Source: Roseibium album
Lineage (GTDB): Bacteria; Pseudomonadota; Alphaproteobacteria; Rhizobiales; Stappiaceae
DNA: 64,000 nt
Assembly (NCBI GenBank): GCA_001404055.1
Contig: CXTY01000014.1
Location: 124,001 to 188,000, forward strand
Reading direction: 5' to 3'
A program made the position numbers and the translations under genes. Positions within the stretch are counted from its first letter, which is position 1. Each line of letters starts with the position of its first letter. Under the pieces are notes generated by a model. It was not told the DNA's origin. It did no database searches and worked only from the letters and a program-made list of their open reading frames with translations. Positions 44,758 to 54,539 of the stretch are shown piece after piece.

Positions 44758-47756
44758 GCCAGCCATTCCGCACCGAAAAAGGTGGGCGGATCGACCGCAA
44801 CGAACAACTGACCTTCACCTTTGATGGTGAGCAAATGCAGGGCCACAAAGGCGACACGCTAGCCTCAGCTTTGCTTGCAAACGGTGTGCATCTCGTTGGC
44901 CGGTCCTTCAAGTATCATCGCCCCCGCGGGATCATCAGCTCCGGGTCTGAAGAGCCGAACGCCTTGGTTGGCATTTACCGGAACGGTGATCAGACACCGA
45001 ACCTGCGCGCAACACAGGTAGAGCTGTACCAGGGTCTTGAAGCCATATCCCAAAACCGTTTCCCCTCGCTCGGTTTTGATATTGGTGCCATCAACGACCT
45101 GATGTCGCCGTTATTTCCGGCAGGGTTCTACTATAAGACATTCATGTGGCCCAAGTCGTTCTGGGACCGGGTTTACGAACCCGTTATCCGGGCTGCTGCC
45201 GGTCTCGGGAAACCACCCAAAAAACCGGACCATGACTTTTACGGCAACCTCTATGCGCATTGCGATGTACTCGTCGCCGGCTCAGGCCCCTCCGGTCTGG
45301 CGGCTGCGCTTGCTGCTGCGGAGACGGGTGCAAAAGTAATTTTATGCGATGAACAGGCAGAGTTTGGCGGCTCTTTATTATCGGAAAATAGCGCCAGCGT
45401 TGATGGCAAGGAACCAGCAGACTGGGTGGCAGTGACACTCGCTCGACTTGGCGCTATGGACAACGTCACATTGCTGCCGCGCACCACTGCTTTCGGCTAC
45501 TTTGCGCATAATTACGTTGCTCTGGCGGAACGGATCACCGACCACATCGCGAACCCGGACCCCAAACTGCCCCGCGAACGGCTGTGGCAGGTTCGTGCCA
45601 AGGAAGTTGTCATCGCGGCAGGCGCAATCGAGCGACCGTTGGTGTTTCCGGAAAACGACAGACCTGGCATCCTTTTGGCTGATGCCGGACGTACTTATCT
45701 CAATCGGTATGGCGTCAAAGTCGGACACAAGGTTCTCGTCGCAACTGCAAGCGACAGCGCCTGGCAGGCCGCTTTCGATATGGCTGACCATGGCGTTGAA
45801 GTAGCTGCAATCGTCGACCTGAGAGAAACACCTCCTAAAAACCTGATGGCAATCGCAGAAGCGCGAGGCATCAGAGTAGAAGCTGGTTGCGTGGTAACCG
45901 GCACTCTGGGTCGCAAACGCGTCAAGGCCGCTCTTCTGGGACGATTAATGACATCTGGTCAGGTCGCCTCCGGCGGTCAGGTCGAGTGCGACGCGTTGCT
46001 CATGTCTGGTGGCTGGACCCCTACAGTCAGCCTCTATTCCCAGTCACGTGGCAAAGTTGTCTGGGATGGAGACAAAGGCGCATTCGTGCCCGGAAAGTCC
46101 GTGCAGCACGAACGCTCCACCGGCGCTTCCAAGGGATTATATGGACTGCAAGCTACACTGGAAGATGGCTATGCCGCCGGTGAAAACGCGGCAAAAGCTG
46201 CAACAGGAAAATCAGCTAAGATCGCCTATTCCACGGCAACAGGCGGGGAAGCCAGTAACGGCGGCACTCTTGGCGCCCTGCCCCATGATCGCAATGCCTC
46301 ACGCGTCAAGGCCTTTGTCGATTATCAAAATGATGTCACAGCCAAGGATGTGAAACTGGCGGTGCGCGAAGGTATGCATTCTATTGAACATATCAAGCGC
46401 TATACCACCACCGGCATGGCGACTGATCAGGGCCGTCTTTCGAACATGAACGCGCTCAAGATTGCATCTGGAGCGCTTGATCGCCCCTTGACGGATGTCG
46501 GTCTGACAACATTCCGCCAACCTTTCACGCCCACCACATTCGGTCTGTTTGCAGGGGTTTCGCGCGGGGATTTTTTCGATCCGGTTCGCAAGACGCCGTC
46601 CCATGATTGGGTGGTCGAAAACGGCGGTGTCTTTGAGGATGTCGGTCAGTGGAAGCGCACGTGGTATTTCCCGAAGAATGGCGAGGACATGCATGCCGCC
46701 GTCGCGCGCGAGTGCAAGATCGCGCGCGAAAGTGTAGGACTGTTTGACGCCTCGACGCTCGGTAAAATCGAAGTCGTTGGACCGGATGCGGCCGAATTCC
46801 TGGAGCGTATGTACACCAATCCATGGAAGAAGCTTGCAACGGGCCGCTGCCGCTACGGATTGCTTCTGAACGATGCCGGTTTCATCACCGATGACGGCGT
46901 TATCGGTCGTTTGGCCGAAGGCCGTTTTCACGTGACGACTACAACCGGCGGTGCACCGAGCGTCTTTGCCAGGATGGAAGATTACCTTCAGACGGAATGG
47001 CCGGATCTGGATGTCTGGATTACCTCCACAACTGAACAATACGCAGTTGCTGCTGTTCAAGGACCGAAAGCCCGCGAGGTCATAGCTCCCTTTATTGAGG
47101 GTATTGATCTTTCTGCGGAAAACCTCCCGCATATGAGTGTCAGGGAAGGCACATTTTGCGGCGTTCCCTGCCGTCTGTTCCGCATTTCCTTTACCGGCGA
47201 GCTCGGGTTTGAAATCAACGTCTCGCGCCGACACGGCAAGATGATGTGGGAAACGCTTGCGAAGGAAATCGAAAAACACAGCGGCACAGCCTATGGCACT
47301 GAAACGATGCACGTTCTTCGTGCCGAGAAGGGCTACATCATCGTCGGTCAGGACACCGACGGCACAGTCACACCGCAAGACGCAGGTATGACCTGGGCAA
47401 TCGGTAAGAAGAAGCTCGACTTTGTCGGTAAACGCGGACTGGAACGGCCCGACCTGAAGGCCGACGGTCGCCCCCAATTTGTTGGTTTGCTCACGACGGA
47501 CCCGAAGGTGAAGTTAGAAGAAGGCGCACAGGTGACAGTCGCTGAAAACCCGGCCACGGGCACTTCGGCTGAAGGCCATGTGACGTCGTCGTACTACAGC
47601 CCTGCCCTGGACCGCACAATCGCCCTGGCAATGGTGAAAAACGGTCAGGCACTGGAAGGTAAGACCCTTTATGTGCCCATGCCTGAAGGCAGTATACCTG
47701 TCGAGGTTACCGGCACAGTGTTTTATGACAAGGAAGGAGCGCGCATCAATGTCTGA
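44754..47756 (+). CDS. soxA: sarcosine oxidase alpha subunit
   Basis: 1000 residues, normal for SoxA. Order: a 2Fe-2S-like N-domain without the cysteines (about 1-100), an NAD-binding pyridine-nucleotide oxidoreductase domain (VLVAGSGPSGLAAALAAAETG near 171-191), and a C-terminal GcvT-like folate domain (about 610-990). The GcvT part transfers the methyl-derived carbon to tetrahydrofolate. Without folate the product is formaldehyde, which links it to adhC/fghA. It overlaps soxD and soxG at both ends. Confidence 0.95.
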   Translation: MSQPFRTEKGGRIDRNEQLTFTFDGEQMQGHKGDTLASALLANGVHLVGRSFKYHRPRGIISSGSEEPNALVGIYRNGDQTPNLRATQVELYQGLEAISQNRFPSLGFDIGAINDLMSPLFPAGFYYKTFMWPKSFWDRVYEPVIRAAAGLGKPPKKPDHDFYGNLYAHCDVLVAGSGPSGLAAALAAAETGAKVILCDEQAEFGGSLLSENSASVDGKEPADWVAVTLARLGAMDNVTLLPRTTAFGYFAHNYVALAERITDHIANPDPKLPRERLWQVRAKEVVIAAGAIERPLVFPENDRPGILLADAGRTYLNRYGVKVGHKVLVATASDSAWQAAFDMADHGVEVAAIVDLRETPPKNLMAIAEARGIRVEAGCVVTGTLGRKRVKAALLGRLMTSGQVASGGQVECDALLMSGGWTPTVSLYSQSRGKVVWDGDKGAFVPGKSVQHERSTGASKGLYGLQATLEDGYAAGENAAKAATGKSAKIAYSTATGGEASNGGTLGALPHDRNASRVKAFVDYQNDVTAKDVKLAVREGMHSIEHIKRYTTTGMATDQGRLSNMNALKIASGALDRPLTDVGLTTFRQPFTPTTFGLFAGVSRGDFFDPVRKTPSHDWVVENGGVFEDVGQWKRTWYFPKNGEDMHAAVARECKIARESVGLFDASTLGKIEVVGPDAAEFLERMYTNPWKKLATGRCRYGLLLNDAGFITDDGVIGRLAEGRFHVTTTTGGAPSVFARMEDYLQTEWPDLDVWITSTTEQYAVAAVQGPKAREVIAPFIEGIDLSAENLPHMSVREGTFCGVPCRLFRISFTGELGFEINVSRRHGKMMWETLAKEIEKHSGTAYGTETMHVLRAEKGYIIVGQDTDGTVTPQDAGMTWAIGKKKLDFVGKRGLERPDLKADGRPQFVGLLTTDPKVKLEEGAQVTVAENPATGTSAEGHVTSSYYSPALDRTIALAMVKNGQALEGKTLYVPMPEGSIPVEVTGTVFYDKEGARINV

Positions 47757-48324
47757 GCTTCTGGCAAACGATCTGATCACGCCGGATGCCGGCGAAAGCC
47801 CGCTTCTGAGTCTGAGTGAAGTCTCGATCCTGAAGGCCGCACCTCTCACGCGACTTTCTCTGCGCGCTCGCGATGCGTCACTTAAAGATGCAGGCAAAGC
47901 CTTCGGCGCTGCGCTTCCGGTCAATCCACTTTTGGCTGAAACAAGCAAAAAACGGGCAGCGCTCTGGATGGGACCGGATGAGTGGACACTCCTGGCACCT
48001 GAAGAAGATTGTCAGGCGCTGTTCACAGCGATTGAAGAAAAACTTGGCGACCAACCTCATTCTCTTGTCGACATTTCAGATCGCTCTGAGGCGATCATAG
48101 TGAGTGGCGAAAAGGCTTCTTGGCTGCTCAATACCGGAATTTTCATTGATTTTTCGATTGAATCGTTTCCGGTAGGAACGGTAACACGCACTGTGTTTCA
48201 CAAGTCTCCCGTGATGGTCTGGCGCACAGGCACCGACACATTTGTGGTCGAAGCATGGGTATCCTTCATGGAGTATGTCACCGGTCTGCTTGTACAGTCG
48301 GCCCAGGAGTTGGAGGTGGCCTGA
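47749..48324 (+). CDS. soxG: sarcosine oxidase gamma subunit
   Basis: 191 residues from ATG 47749, which overlaps the soxA stop by 8 nt; GGAAGGAG lies 11 nt upstream inside soxA. The sequence shows the SoxG pattern LLSLSEVSILKAAPLTRLSLRAR and LWMGPDEWTLLAPEEDC, LVDISDRSEAIIVSGEKASWLLNTG, and ends SFMEYVTGLLVQSA. A longer upstream frame was rejected. It completes soxBDAG. Confidence 0.93.
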   Translation: MSELLANDLITPDAGESPLLSLSEVSILKAAPLTRLSLRARDASLKDAGKAFGAALPVNPLLAETSKKRAALWMGPDEWTLLAPEEDCQALFTAIEEKLGDQPHSLVDISDRSEAIIVSGEKASWLLNTGIFIDFSIESFPVGTVTRTVFHKSPVMVWRTGTDTFVVEAWVSFMEYVTGLLVQSAQELEVA

Positions 48325-48415
48325 CGCAACATTTGATTGGTTGTTTCTCTGGTGACACTTCATTTTAAGAAACATCAGTGACCCTGCGAGTAACTTCAAT
48401 CGCCTGGGGTCGTTG

Positions 48416-49777
48416 ATGACTGTTCAAAATTCAAAACAGCTCCGTCTTGCAGAATTGCTTGGTGCTCTCAGCCACGCGCTTGATATCACTGAAGGCCAGC
48501 CACGTGGCCATTGCGTGCGTTGTTGCTGGATCGGCGTCAACATCGGCCGGCATATCGGCCTGAGCGAGACGCAGCTCAGCGACCTTTATTACACACTTTT
48601 GTTGAAGGACCTGGGCTGCTCCAGCAATGCCGCCCGGATATGCGAGCTTTACCTTACCGACGACCTGAGTTTCAAGCACGACTACAAAACGGTGAATAAC
48701 AGCCTGCCCGCTGCACTTCGGTTTGTTCTTTCCCATACGGGTCTGAAGCACGGTTTTGCCGAGAGGGTCAGGGCAATTGTCAATATCATGCAAAATGGCG
48801 GCGATATCGCCAACGAAATGATTGAGACACGCTGTCAACGTGGGGGAGATATTGCCCGGCAGATGCATTTTTCCGAAGCAGTCGTAGACGGTATTTACAG
48901 TCTTGATGAACACTGGGATGGAAAAGGCCATCCCCATGGACTGCAGGGTAGTGCGATCCCGACATTTTCCCAGATAGCGCTTCTGGCACAGGTCATGGAC
49001 GTTTTCCAAATAAACGCCGGCCGGGACAGTGCATTGAACGAGCTTCGCGATCGGGTGGGCAACTGGTTTGACCCGGCTTTGGTGGAAGCCGCTGAATTTG
49101 TGGCCAATGACCCGCAATTTTGGACCGTACTGCAGTCAGATAATCTCGACCAGACCGTCTATGCGCTAGAACCTGCACAAAACGTCAGGTTTGCCGACGA
49201 TGAGCAGCTGGATGATATTGCTCACGGCTTCGCCCTGGTGATCGATTCAAAGAGTCCATTTACCGCTGGTCACAGCGAAAGGGTCATGCTGTACACGGAC
49301 ATGATTTCAGAAGAAATGGGTTATAGCGCTCAAGACTGTCAACATTTGAGGAGAGCGGCTCTTCTCCATGATATTGGCAAATTGGGCGTGAGTAATTCCG
49401 TGCTGGACAAGCCTGGCAAGCTGAACGATCAGGAATGGGCGCAGATCCGCATGCACCCGGTCTACTCCGATGAAATCCTCTCAAGGATCGACGCATTTAA
49501 GCAATTGTCTCCAATCGCCCGTGGCCATCATGAGAGACTTGATGGTCGCGGATATCCCGACGGGTTGACGGCGAGCAATATTTCCATGGAAACCCGGATT
49601 GTCACGACAGCTGACATATTTGATGCCTTGACCGCCGAGCGTCCCTATCGTAGCGCAATGCCATTGCCAAAGGCCCTCGGTATCATAGAAGCTGATGTAG
49701 GAGCTGCTATCGATCCCAAGTGCTTCCAGGCCCTAAAACACGCAACGGAACGCATGGATCAATACAAAGCTGCTTAG
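48416..49777 (+). CDS. double HD-GYP-like protein, first domain degenerate
   Basis: 453 residues from ATG 48416. The C-terminal half (about 270-450) is a canonical HD-GYP phosphodiesterase: HSERV, HDIGKLG near 318, and HHERLDGRGYPDG near 370. The N-terminal half (about 10-235) repeats the same layout but with HD replaced (LLKDLG near 62-67) and GYP replaced (EHWDGKGHPHG near 163-173), so it is likely non-catalytic and regulatory. HD-GYP enzymes degrade cyclic di-GMP or related nucleotides. No signal peptide or receiver domain is seen. It stands alone after the sox operon. Confidence 0.88.
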   Translation: MTVQNSKQLRLAELLGALSHALDITEGQPRGHCVRCCWIGVNIGRHIGLSETQLSDLYYTLLLKDLGCSSNAARICELYLTDDLSFKHDYKTVNNSLPAALRFVLSHTGLKHGFAERVRAIVNIMQNGGDIANEMIETRCQRGGDIARQMHFSEAVVDGIYSLDEHWDGKGHPHGLQGSAIPTFSQIALLAQVMDVFQINAGRDSALNELRDRVGNWFDPALVEAAEFVANDPQFWTVLQSDNLDQTVYALEPAQNVRFADDEQLDDIAHGFALVIDSKSPFTAGHSERVMLYTDMISEEMGYSAQDCQHLRRAALLHDIGKLGVSNSVLDKPGKLNDQEWAQIRMHPVYSDEILSRIDAFKQLSPIARGHHERLDGRGYPDGLTASNISMETRIVTTADIFDALTAERPYRSAMPLPKALGIIEADVGAAIDPKCFQALKHATERMDQYKAA

Positions 49778-49866
49778 TTAGTTGAATTAAAAAGTCTCGT
49801 CACACACGCATTCTTAGTCTTGCGGGCCCTTGCCAAGTCCTGCCCAAAACCACCAATCTGTAAGTC

Positions 49867-50583
49867 ATGCTCAAAATAGGTTCCTACAATATTCAAAAGG
49901 CAATAGGCGTGGACGCGCGCCGTCGGCCAGCGCGGACATTAAAAGTCATTCAGGAGCTGGATTGCGATATCCTGGCTCTTCAGGAAGCTGACAAACGCTT
50001 TGGTCTTCGCGACAGCACATTGGATCGCCATAACATATTGTCCGATACCGACTACCGGCCAGTGCCATTTGCCACCAGCGACCGTAGCCTTGGTTGGCAT
50101 GGCAATGCGATCCTCGTGCGCAACTCTATCGATATATTGGATCATCGCCGAATTGATTTGCCAACGTTGGAACCGCGCGGAGCGGTCGCTGTCGATCTAA
50201 ACATTGCTGGCGAAAAAATCCGTGTTGCCGCCATGCACCTGAGCTTGGTCAGTCATTTTCGCAAGAAACAGGTGAGCTCGCTGATGCACCAACTGCATGA
50301 GCATCTGGATTATCTGCCAACAGTGCTGATTGGCGACCTGAATGAGTGGCGGGTGTCATCAAAAAGCACCCAACTGTTCGAAGAACGCTATGAAGTGACG
50401 ACACCTGGTCGAAGCTTTCCCAGTCCCATGCCCGTCGGGAGCCTTGACCGGATTATCACAAGCCCCGAATTCACGGTTAAGCAAGCTGGCGTTCACAAAT
50501 CCAAAACCGCGCGGGTCGCTTCCGATCATCTGCCGGTCTGGGCCAGGCTTTCATGGGAGCCCACGGGCCATTTGCCAGCTTAG
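49867..50583 (+). CDS. endonuclease/exonuclease/phosphatase (EEP) family protein
   Basis: 238 residues. EEP landmarks: YNIQKAIGVDARRRPARTLKVI at the start, LALQEAD near 38-44, HGNAILVRN near 80, MHLSL in the middle, GDLNEW near 157-162, and SDHLPVWARL at the end. It could cleave DNA, a phosphoinositide-like lipid or a small phosphodiester. No membrane segment or signal is obvious. It converges with the first PiT gene, leaving a 17-nt gap. Confidence 0.85.
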   Translation: MLKIGSYNIQKAIGVDARRRPARTLKVIQELDCDILALQEADKRFGLRDSTLDRHNILSDTDYRPVPFATSDRSLGWHGNAILVRNSIDILDHRRIDLPTLEPRGAVAVDLNIAGEKIRVAAMHLSLVSHFRKKQVSSLMHQLHEHLDYLPTVLIGDLNEWRVSSKSTQLFEERYEVTTPGRSFPSPMPVGSLDRIITSPEFTVKQAGVHKSKTARVASDHLPVWARLSWEPTGHLPA

Positions 50584-50600
50584 CGTTCGTGAAATGCTGG

Positions 50601-52094
50601 TCAGGAGATCAGCTTGATCATCACGAAATAAAGCGCACCGGAAATAATAGCTGCTGCTGGTACAGTAATGACCCAGGCGGCGATAATCGTCATGAAATGA
50701 GCACGGCGAACAAGGTGACGACGTGCCTGTTCCTCACGGTTGCGTATGGGGCGGACGGGATCCTGGCTGATGTCCTGTCTCTTGTTGACGTATTCCAGTC
50801 GACGTTTGGAGCGCTCAGTGTACCACTCACGGAAAAACCCAACGCCAAACACGGCGCCAACAGCAATATGCGTGGAGCTCACCGGAAGTCCCAGACCAGA
50901 TGCGATAATAACGGTAATCGCGGCTGACAAGGATACGCAATAGGCCCTCATCGGGTTGAGTTTGGTAATCTGCTGGCCAACCATGTTGATCAGTTTCGGG
51001 CCAAACAGCAGTAGACCAAAGGAAATGCCGAACGCACCGACAGCCATCACCCAAAGGGGTATGCTGACCTTGGTGGCGACTTCTCCCAATTCAGCTGTAT
51101 GAACGATTGCAGCAAGGGGGCCGACAGCATTTGCGACATCGTTGGCACCATGCGCAAAGGACAAAAGCGCAGCTGAACAAACCAACGGAATGGAAAACAG
51201 GATCCGCAAGGACTGGTTGCGGTTTTCCAGGCCTTCTGACTGACGCCGAATGAGCGGCCGCACAGCAGCCCAGACAACGAGGCCGACTGCTGCGCCGATC
51301 AGCAGCGAAGTCGGCATGTCGATCTTTATGATTTTTTTCAGGCCCTTCAGGGCCAGATAGCTGGCAAATGCTCCTGCCATCACAGCGATCAGAACCGGCA
51401 CCCAGCGGCGGGCTGCAGCGATCTTATCATCCTGATAGATGATGAAAGACTTGATAAACGCCAGGAAACCGGCAGCAATTACACCACCAAGGAAAGGTGA
51501 TATAACCCAACTCGCTGCGATGCTTGCCATCGTCACCCAATTCACGGCAGCGAAACCAGCGGCCGCGATTCCAGCTCCCATGACGCCACCAACAATTGAG
51601 TGCGTTGTCGAAACCGGAGCGCCGACCCACGTTGCCAGATTGATCCACAATGCCGACGACACCAACGCTGCCATCATCGCCGCCATGAACACGGAGGCAT
51701 CTGAAACGGCATTTGGATCGATGATACCCTTGGAGATGGTTCCAACGACATCACCGCCCGCGATCAACGCACCTGCACTCTCGAATACTGCTGCAATGAT
51801 CAGAGCGGTAACCAATGTCATGGCTCGTGACCCAACGGCTGGCCCAACATTATTGGCCACATCGTTGGCACCGATATTCAGCGCCATATAAGCGCCGATT
51901 GCAGCGGCGGCAATTATGAGCACGCCACCTGGCGCGTCGGACATTGTAGCGCCCGCAGCCAGTGCACAGATCACAATAAAGACGAGAGCAATACCCGGAG
52001 CAATCAGACCACGACCAAGTGAGCCGGCTGCTTCTTCCATGTAACTGAATTTGTCGAGATCTTTGTCGAGCGTCGGTTTTTTCAAGTTTTGCAT
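50601..52094 (-). CDS. pit: PiT-family inorganic phosphate transporter, copy 1
   Basis: 497 residues from ATG 52094; an earlier ATG at 52175 is rejected because the paralogue at 52888-54396 starts at the matching place. Proton- or sodium-coupled phosphate permease with both PiT signatures, GANDVANNVGPAVG in the N-half and FAHGANDVANAVGP in the C-half, about 12 helices. A 40-50-residue cytoplasmic tail with LDKDLDKF precedes the first helix. It is about half identical to copy 2, and each follows a NUDIX gene on the minus strand. No DUF47/PhoU-like partner is present. Confidence 0.93.
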   Translation of the reverse strand: MQNLKKPTLDKDLDKFSYMEEAAGSLGRGLIAPGIALVFIVICALAAGATMSDAPGGVLIIAAAAIGAYMALNIGANDVANNVGPAVGSRAMTLVTALIIAAVFESAGALIAGGDVVGTISKGIIDPNAVSDASVFMAAMMAALVSSALWINLATWVGAPVSTTHSIVGGVMGAGIAAAGFAAVNWVTMASIAASWVISPFLGGVIAAGFLAFIKSFIIYQDDKIAAARRWVPVLIAVMAGAFASYLALKGLKKIIKIDMPTSLLIGAAVGLVVWAAVRPLIRRQSEGLENRNQSLRILFSIPLVCSAALLSFAHGANDVANAVGPLAAIVHTAELGEVATKVSIPLWVMAVGAFGISFGLLLFGPKLINMVGQQITKLNPMRAYCVSLSAAITVIIASGLGLPVSSTHIAVGAVFGVGFFREWYTERSKRRLEYVNKRQDISQDPVRPIRNREEQARRHLVRRAHFMTIIAAWVITVPAAAIISGALYFVMIKLIS

Positions 52095-52228
52095 GGGCGC
52101 TTTTGGGTCCGCATCCGTCTTGCGGAAAGACCCGCAAATATTGGCAAGTGATTTATGCGCCTTGCCATAGCCCATCGCCCAGAAAGGTCAACCTCACTGG
52201 CCAGAAATCATAAATTTTTATGAATTGG

Positions 52229-52705
52229 CTAACTCTTAAGCTTGAGGAAGACTTTCGCCATGCTCGGTTCATCGGTCAACTTGATCGCTTCATCAATCGA
52301 CACCCAACGAACATCCCGTTTGCCGTATTCCGGGAATTCTGTGGTGATGCTCTCGACATCAATCAGAAAAACAAGAACTTCTGTTCTGATCTTGAAACCC
52401 GCCTCGCCGCCCTTGTGGGACTGAAAACTGGCAAACGGCTTTCTTCTGGCCGTACCGATCACGCCCGCTTCCTCAAAAGCCTCAATCGCAGCCGTGCGAT
52501 GCGCGTTGTAACTGAGGATAGGCCAGCCTTTTGGCAAGATCCACCTACGTGTGGATTTCGAGGTGATCAGCAACACCTCCTGGTTCCCATCTCGCTCGCG
52601 TTTACACAGCGCCGCAATTTGCAGTCTTGCCGGTCGCCGGAACATGCCCGTCAAACTCTGCAACCAGGAAGGGCGTTCAGTGATCGTGTCGTATGAGATG
52701 GTCAT
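52229..52705 (-). CDS. NUDIX hydrolase, copy 1
   Basis: 158 residues from ATG 52705, chosen because the paralogue aligns at that Met and a promoter lies about 27 nt upstream; an ATG at 52726 adds seven residues. LQIAALCKRE and RWILPKGWP resemble diphosphoinositol-polyphosphate or diadenosine-polyphosphate hydrolases (DIPP type). The Nudix box reads GWPILSY...AIEAFEEAGV: the usual Arg of REUXEE is Ile and the first Glu is Tyr. The catalytic Glu pair is kept. It precedes pit copy 1 by 134 nt. Confidence 0.82.
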   Translation of the reverse strand: MTISYDTITERPSWLQSLTGMFRRPARLQIAALCKRERDGNQEVLLITSKSTRRWILPKGWPILSYNAHRTAAIEAFEEAGVIGTARRKPFASFQSHKGGEAGFKIRTEVLVFLIDVESITTEFPEYGKRDVRWVSIDEAIKLTDEPSMAKVFLKLKS

Positions 52706-52738
52706 TAAGAATGCATTCGATTTCATAAAGGGTTGATA

Positions 52739-52767
52739 TACATACGCTTACGCAGCAAATGTGTCCA
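52739..52767 (-). promoter_or_regulatory. sigma-70-type promoter of NUDIX copy 1
   Basis: On the minus strand TGGACA, 17-nt spacer, TATGTA. Copy 2 has TGGACG, 17-nt spacer, TATATA at the same distance from its start. The agreement of two duplicated genes supports both promoters. Confidence 0.65.
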
Positions 52768-52772
52768 GAAAA

Positions 52773-52787
52773 TGCGCACTATGTGCA
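52773..52787. promoter_or_regulatory. palindrome adjacent to the -35 of NUDIX copy 1
   Basis: TGCGCACTATGTGCA is a near-perfect dyad just upstream of the -35 box. It matches GTGCACAATGTGCAC at the same position in copy 2 (shared core GCAC-WATGTGCA). Likely a binding site for a dimeric regulator. Confidence 0.6.
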
Positions 52788-52887
52788 TTTGTAGCTGGCA
52801 TCAAACAGAAATGATTGCTTTTAGGTAGCTCGACCTTGACGTCGAATAACGTCTTCACCTGTACGTTTCCCAGGCAATGTAACCTTG

Positions 52888-54396
52888 TCAGAAAAGCATC
52901 AGCGCAAGAACGGTGTACAACGAACCGGCCAGCAATGCCGCACAAGGTACCGTCACGACCCACGCACCTACAATCGTAATCAGGTTGGAACGACGAACCA
53001 GCAACCTGCGTCGTCGCTCCTCCTTGTTACGCAACATCTTGCGTGGTTTTAACTGACCGCCTTCAGCGTAATAACGATTGCGATGCCATTCACGGTAAAA
53101 GCCGACCCCAAACACTGCACCGACCGCGATGTGTGTTGAGGAAACCGGCAATCCCATTCCCGATGCGGTCAATACCGTGGCAGCGGTTGAGGACGTGACA
53201 CAGAAAGCTCGGACAGGACTGAGTTTGGTGATCTGCTTGCCAACCACCATGATCAGACGTCTGCCAAACAGCAACAATCCGGCAGAAATCCCAAATGCAC
53301 CAACAGCGCTGACCCAGATTGGAACCTCCGGATTAAGGGTCCCCATAAACCAGAAGCTTAAATCGGTAAAATCATTCGACTGGCTCTGGACGATGGCAGC
53401 AAGAGGCCCGATTGCGTTGGCCACATCATTGGCCCCATGCGCAAAGGAAAGTAGCCCTGCGGTCAGCATGAGCGGAATTGCGAAAAGGGATCGCAGGGAT
53501 TTCATACTGTTTTCAAGTTCGGACATCTGTAACGAGACCACGCGGCGGTAGATCCACCACACTGCAAAACCAGTCGCAAGGGACAGACTGATCACCAGCG
53601 AGTTCGGAATGACCAAAAGCCGGTCACCTGTCTTGACCGAAAGGAAGGCAACAAATGTCGCGGCCATGGCGCCAAGAAGCAATGGCAGCCAATATCGGGC
53701 TGCTTCAAGCTTGTCCTCCGCATAAATCAATCGATTGGTGATAAAGGCCATCAATGCAGCGGCAATAACGCCGCCAAGGACGGGAGACACCACCCAGGAT
53801 GCTGCAATCGTTGCGATGGTGGTCCAGTTAATCGCCGAAAATCCACTTACCGCAATACCTGCGCCTACAACCCCGCCGATTATGGAATGCGTTGTGGAAA
53901 CCGGAGCGCCAATCAAAGTTGCAAAATTGATCCATAGCGCAGACGCGGCCATGGCTGTCAGCATTGCGAGCATGAACGATTTGTTGTCGGAAACGTCACT
54001 CGGGCTCAAAATGTTTCCGGAAATCGTGGAAACGACATCACCACCTGCGATCAAAGCTCCAGCGCTTTCGCACACAGCTGCGATAAGCATTGCTGTTGTC
54101 AGACTGACGACGCGTGCGCCCACGGCCGGCCCAACGTTGTTCGCGACATCGTTGGCACCGATGTTGAGCGCCATATAGCCACCAACAACCGCTGCTGAAA
54201 TCAGAAATAGCGCATTCGACATGCCCGCCGAAACAACATGTGAGGCGGCCACTACTGCGCATAGCGCCAGGAAAATGATCGCAAGTCCGGGACCGGTTAA
54301 CCTGCGCCCCATCGCTTCAGCAGCGTCGCCAACAAACCCGATCCTGTCGAGATCCTTGTCCAGTGCTTTGGGTTTCAAATCCTTTTTGGATAGCAC
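52888..54396 (-). CDS. pit: PiT-family inorganic phosphate transporter, copy 2
   Basis: 502 residues. Same architecture as copy 1: cytoplasmic lead with LDKDLDRIGFVGDAAEAMGRRL, N-half GANDVANNVGPAVG, C-half FAHGANDVANAIGP, about 12 helices. It differs mainly in the central cytoplasmic loop and near residues 335-355, where a short insert (QSQSNDFTDLS) appears. Gap to the upstream NUDIX copy 2 is 143 nt. Two neighbouring PiT copies suggest different affinity or regulation, but the sequence does not tell which is which. Confidence 0.93.
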   Translation of the reverse strand: MLSKKDLKPKALDKDLDRIGFVGDAAEAMGRRLTGPGLAIIFLALCAVVAASHVVSAGMSNALFLISAAVVGGYMALNIGANDVANNVGPAVGARVVSLTTAMLIAAVCESAGALIAGGDVVSTISGNILSPSDVSDNKSFMLAMLTAMAASALWINFATLIGAPVSTTHSIIGGVVGAGIAVSGFSAINWTTIATIAASWVVSPVLGGVIAAALMAFITNRLIYAEDKLEAARYWLPLLLGAMAATFVAFLSVKTGDRLLVIPNSLVISLSLATGFAVWWIYRRVVSLQMSELENSMKSLRSLFAIPLMLTAGLLSFAHGANDVANAIGPLAAIVQSQSNDFTDLSFWFMGTLNPEVPIWVSAVGAFGISAGLLLFGRRLIMVVGKQITKLSPVRAFCVTSSTAATVLTASGMGLPVSSTHIAVGAVFGVGFYREWHRNRYYAEGGQLKPRKMLRNKEERRRRLLVRRSNLITIVGAWVVTVPCAALLAGSLYTVLALMLF

Positions 54397-54539
54397 TCAG
54401 TTGGCCTCATGTTCCAGGTGTCGCTTCGACCCCACTAAAGCCGGACGATCCTCAACTCATCAATCAAATGAAATGTCAGGCACGAAACAGCGCTCTGTAA
54501 GTCGTTAGTTGCTCGTGCTCTATCAACAGCGCGGCGATA

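Noticed and set aside
52095-52175. Longer N-terminus for PiT copy 1 from ATG 52175
   Set aside because: Copy 2 begins at the equivalent of ATG 52094, and the extension has no matching sequence.
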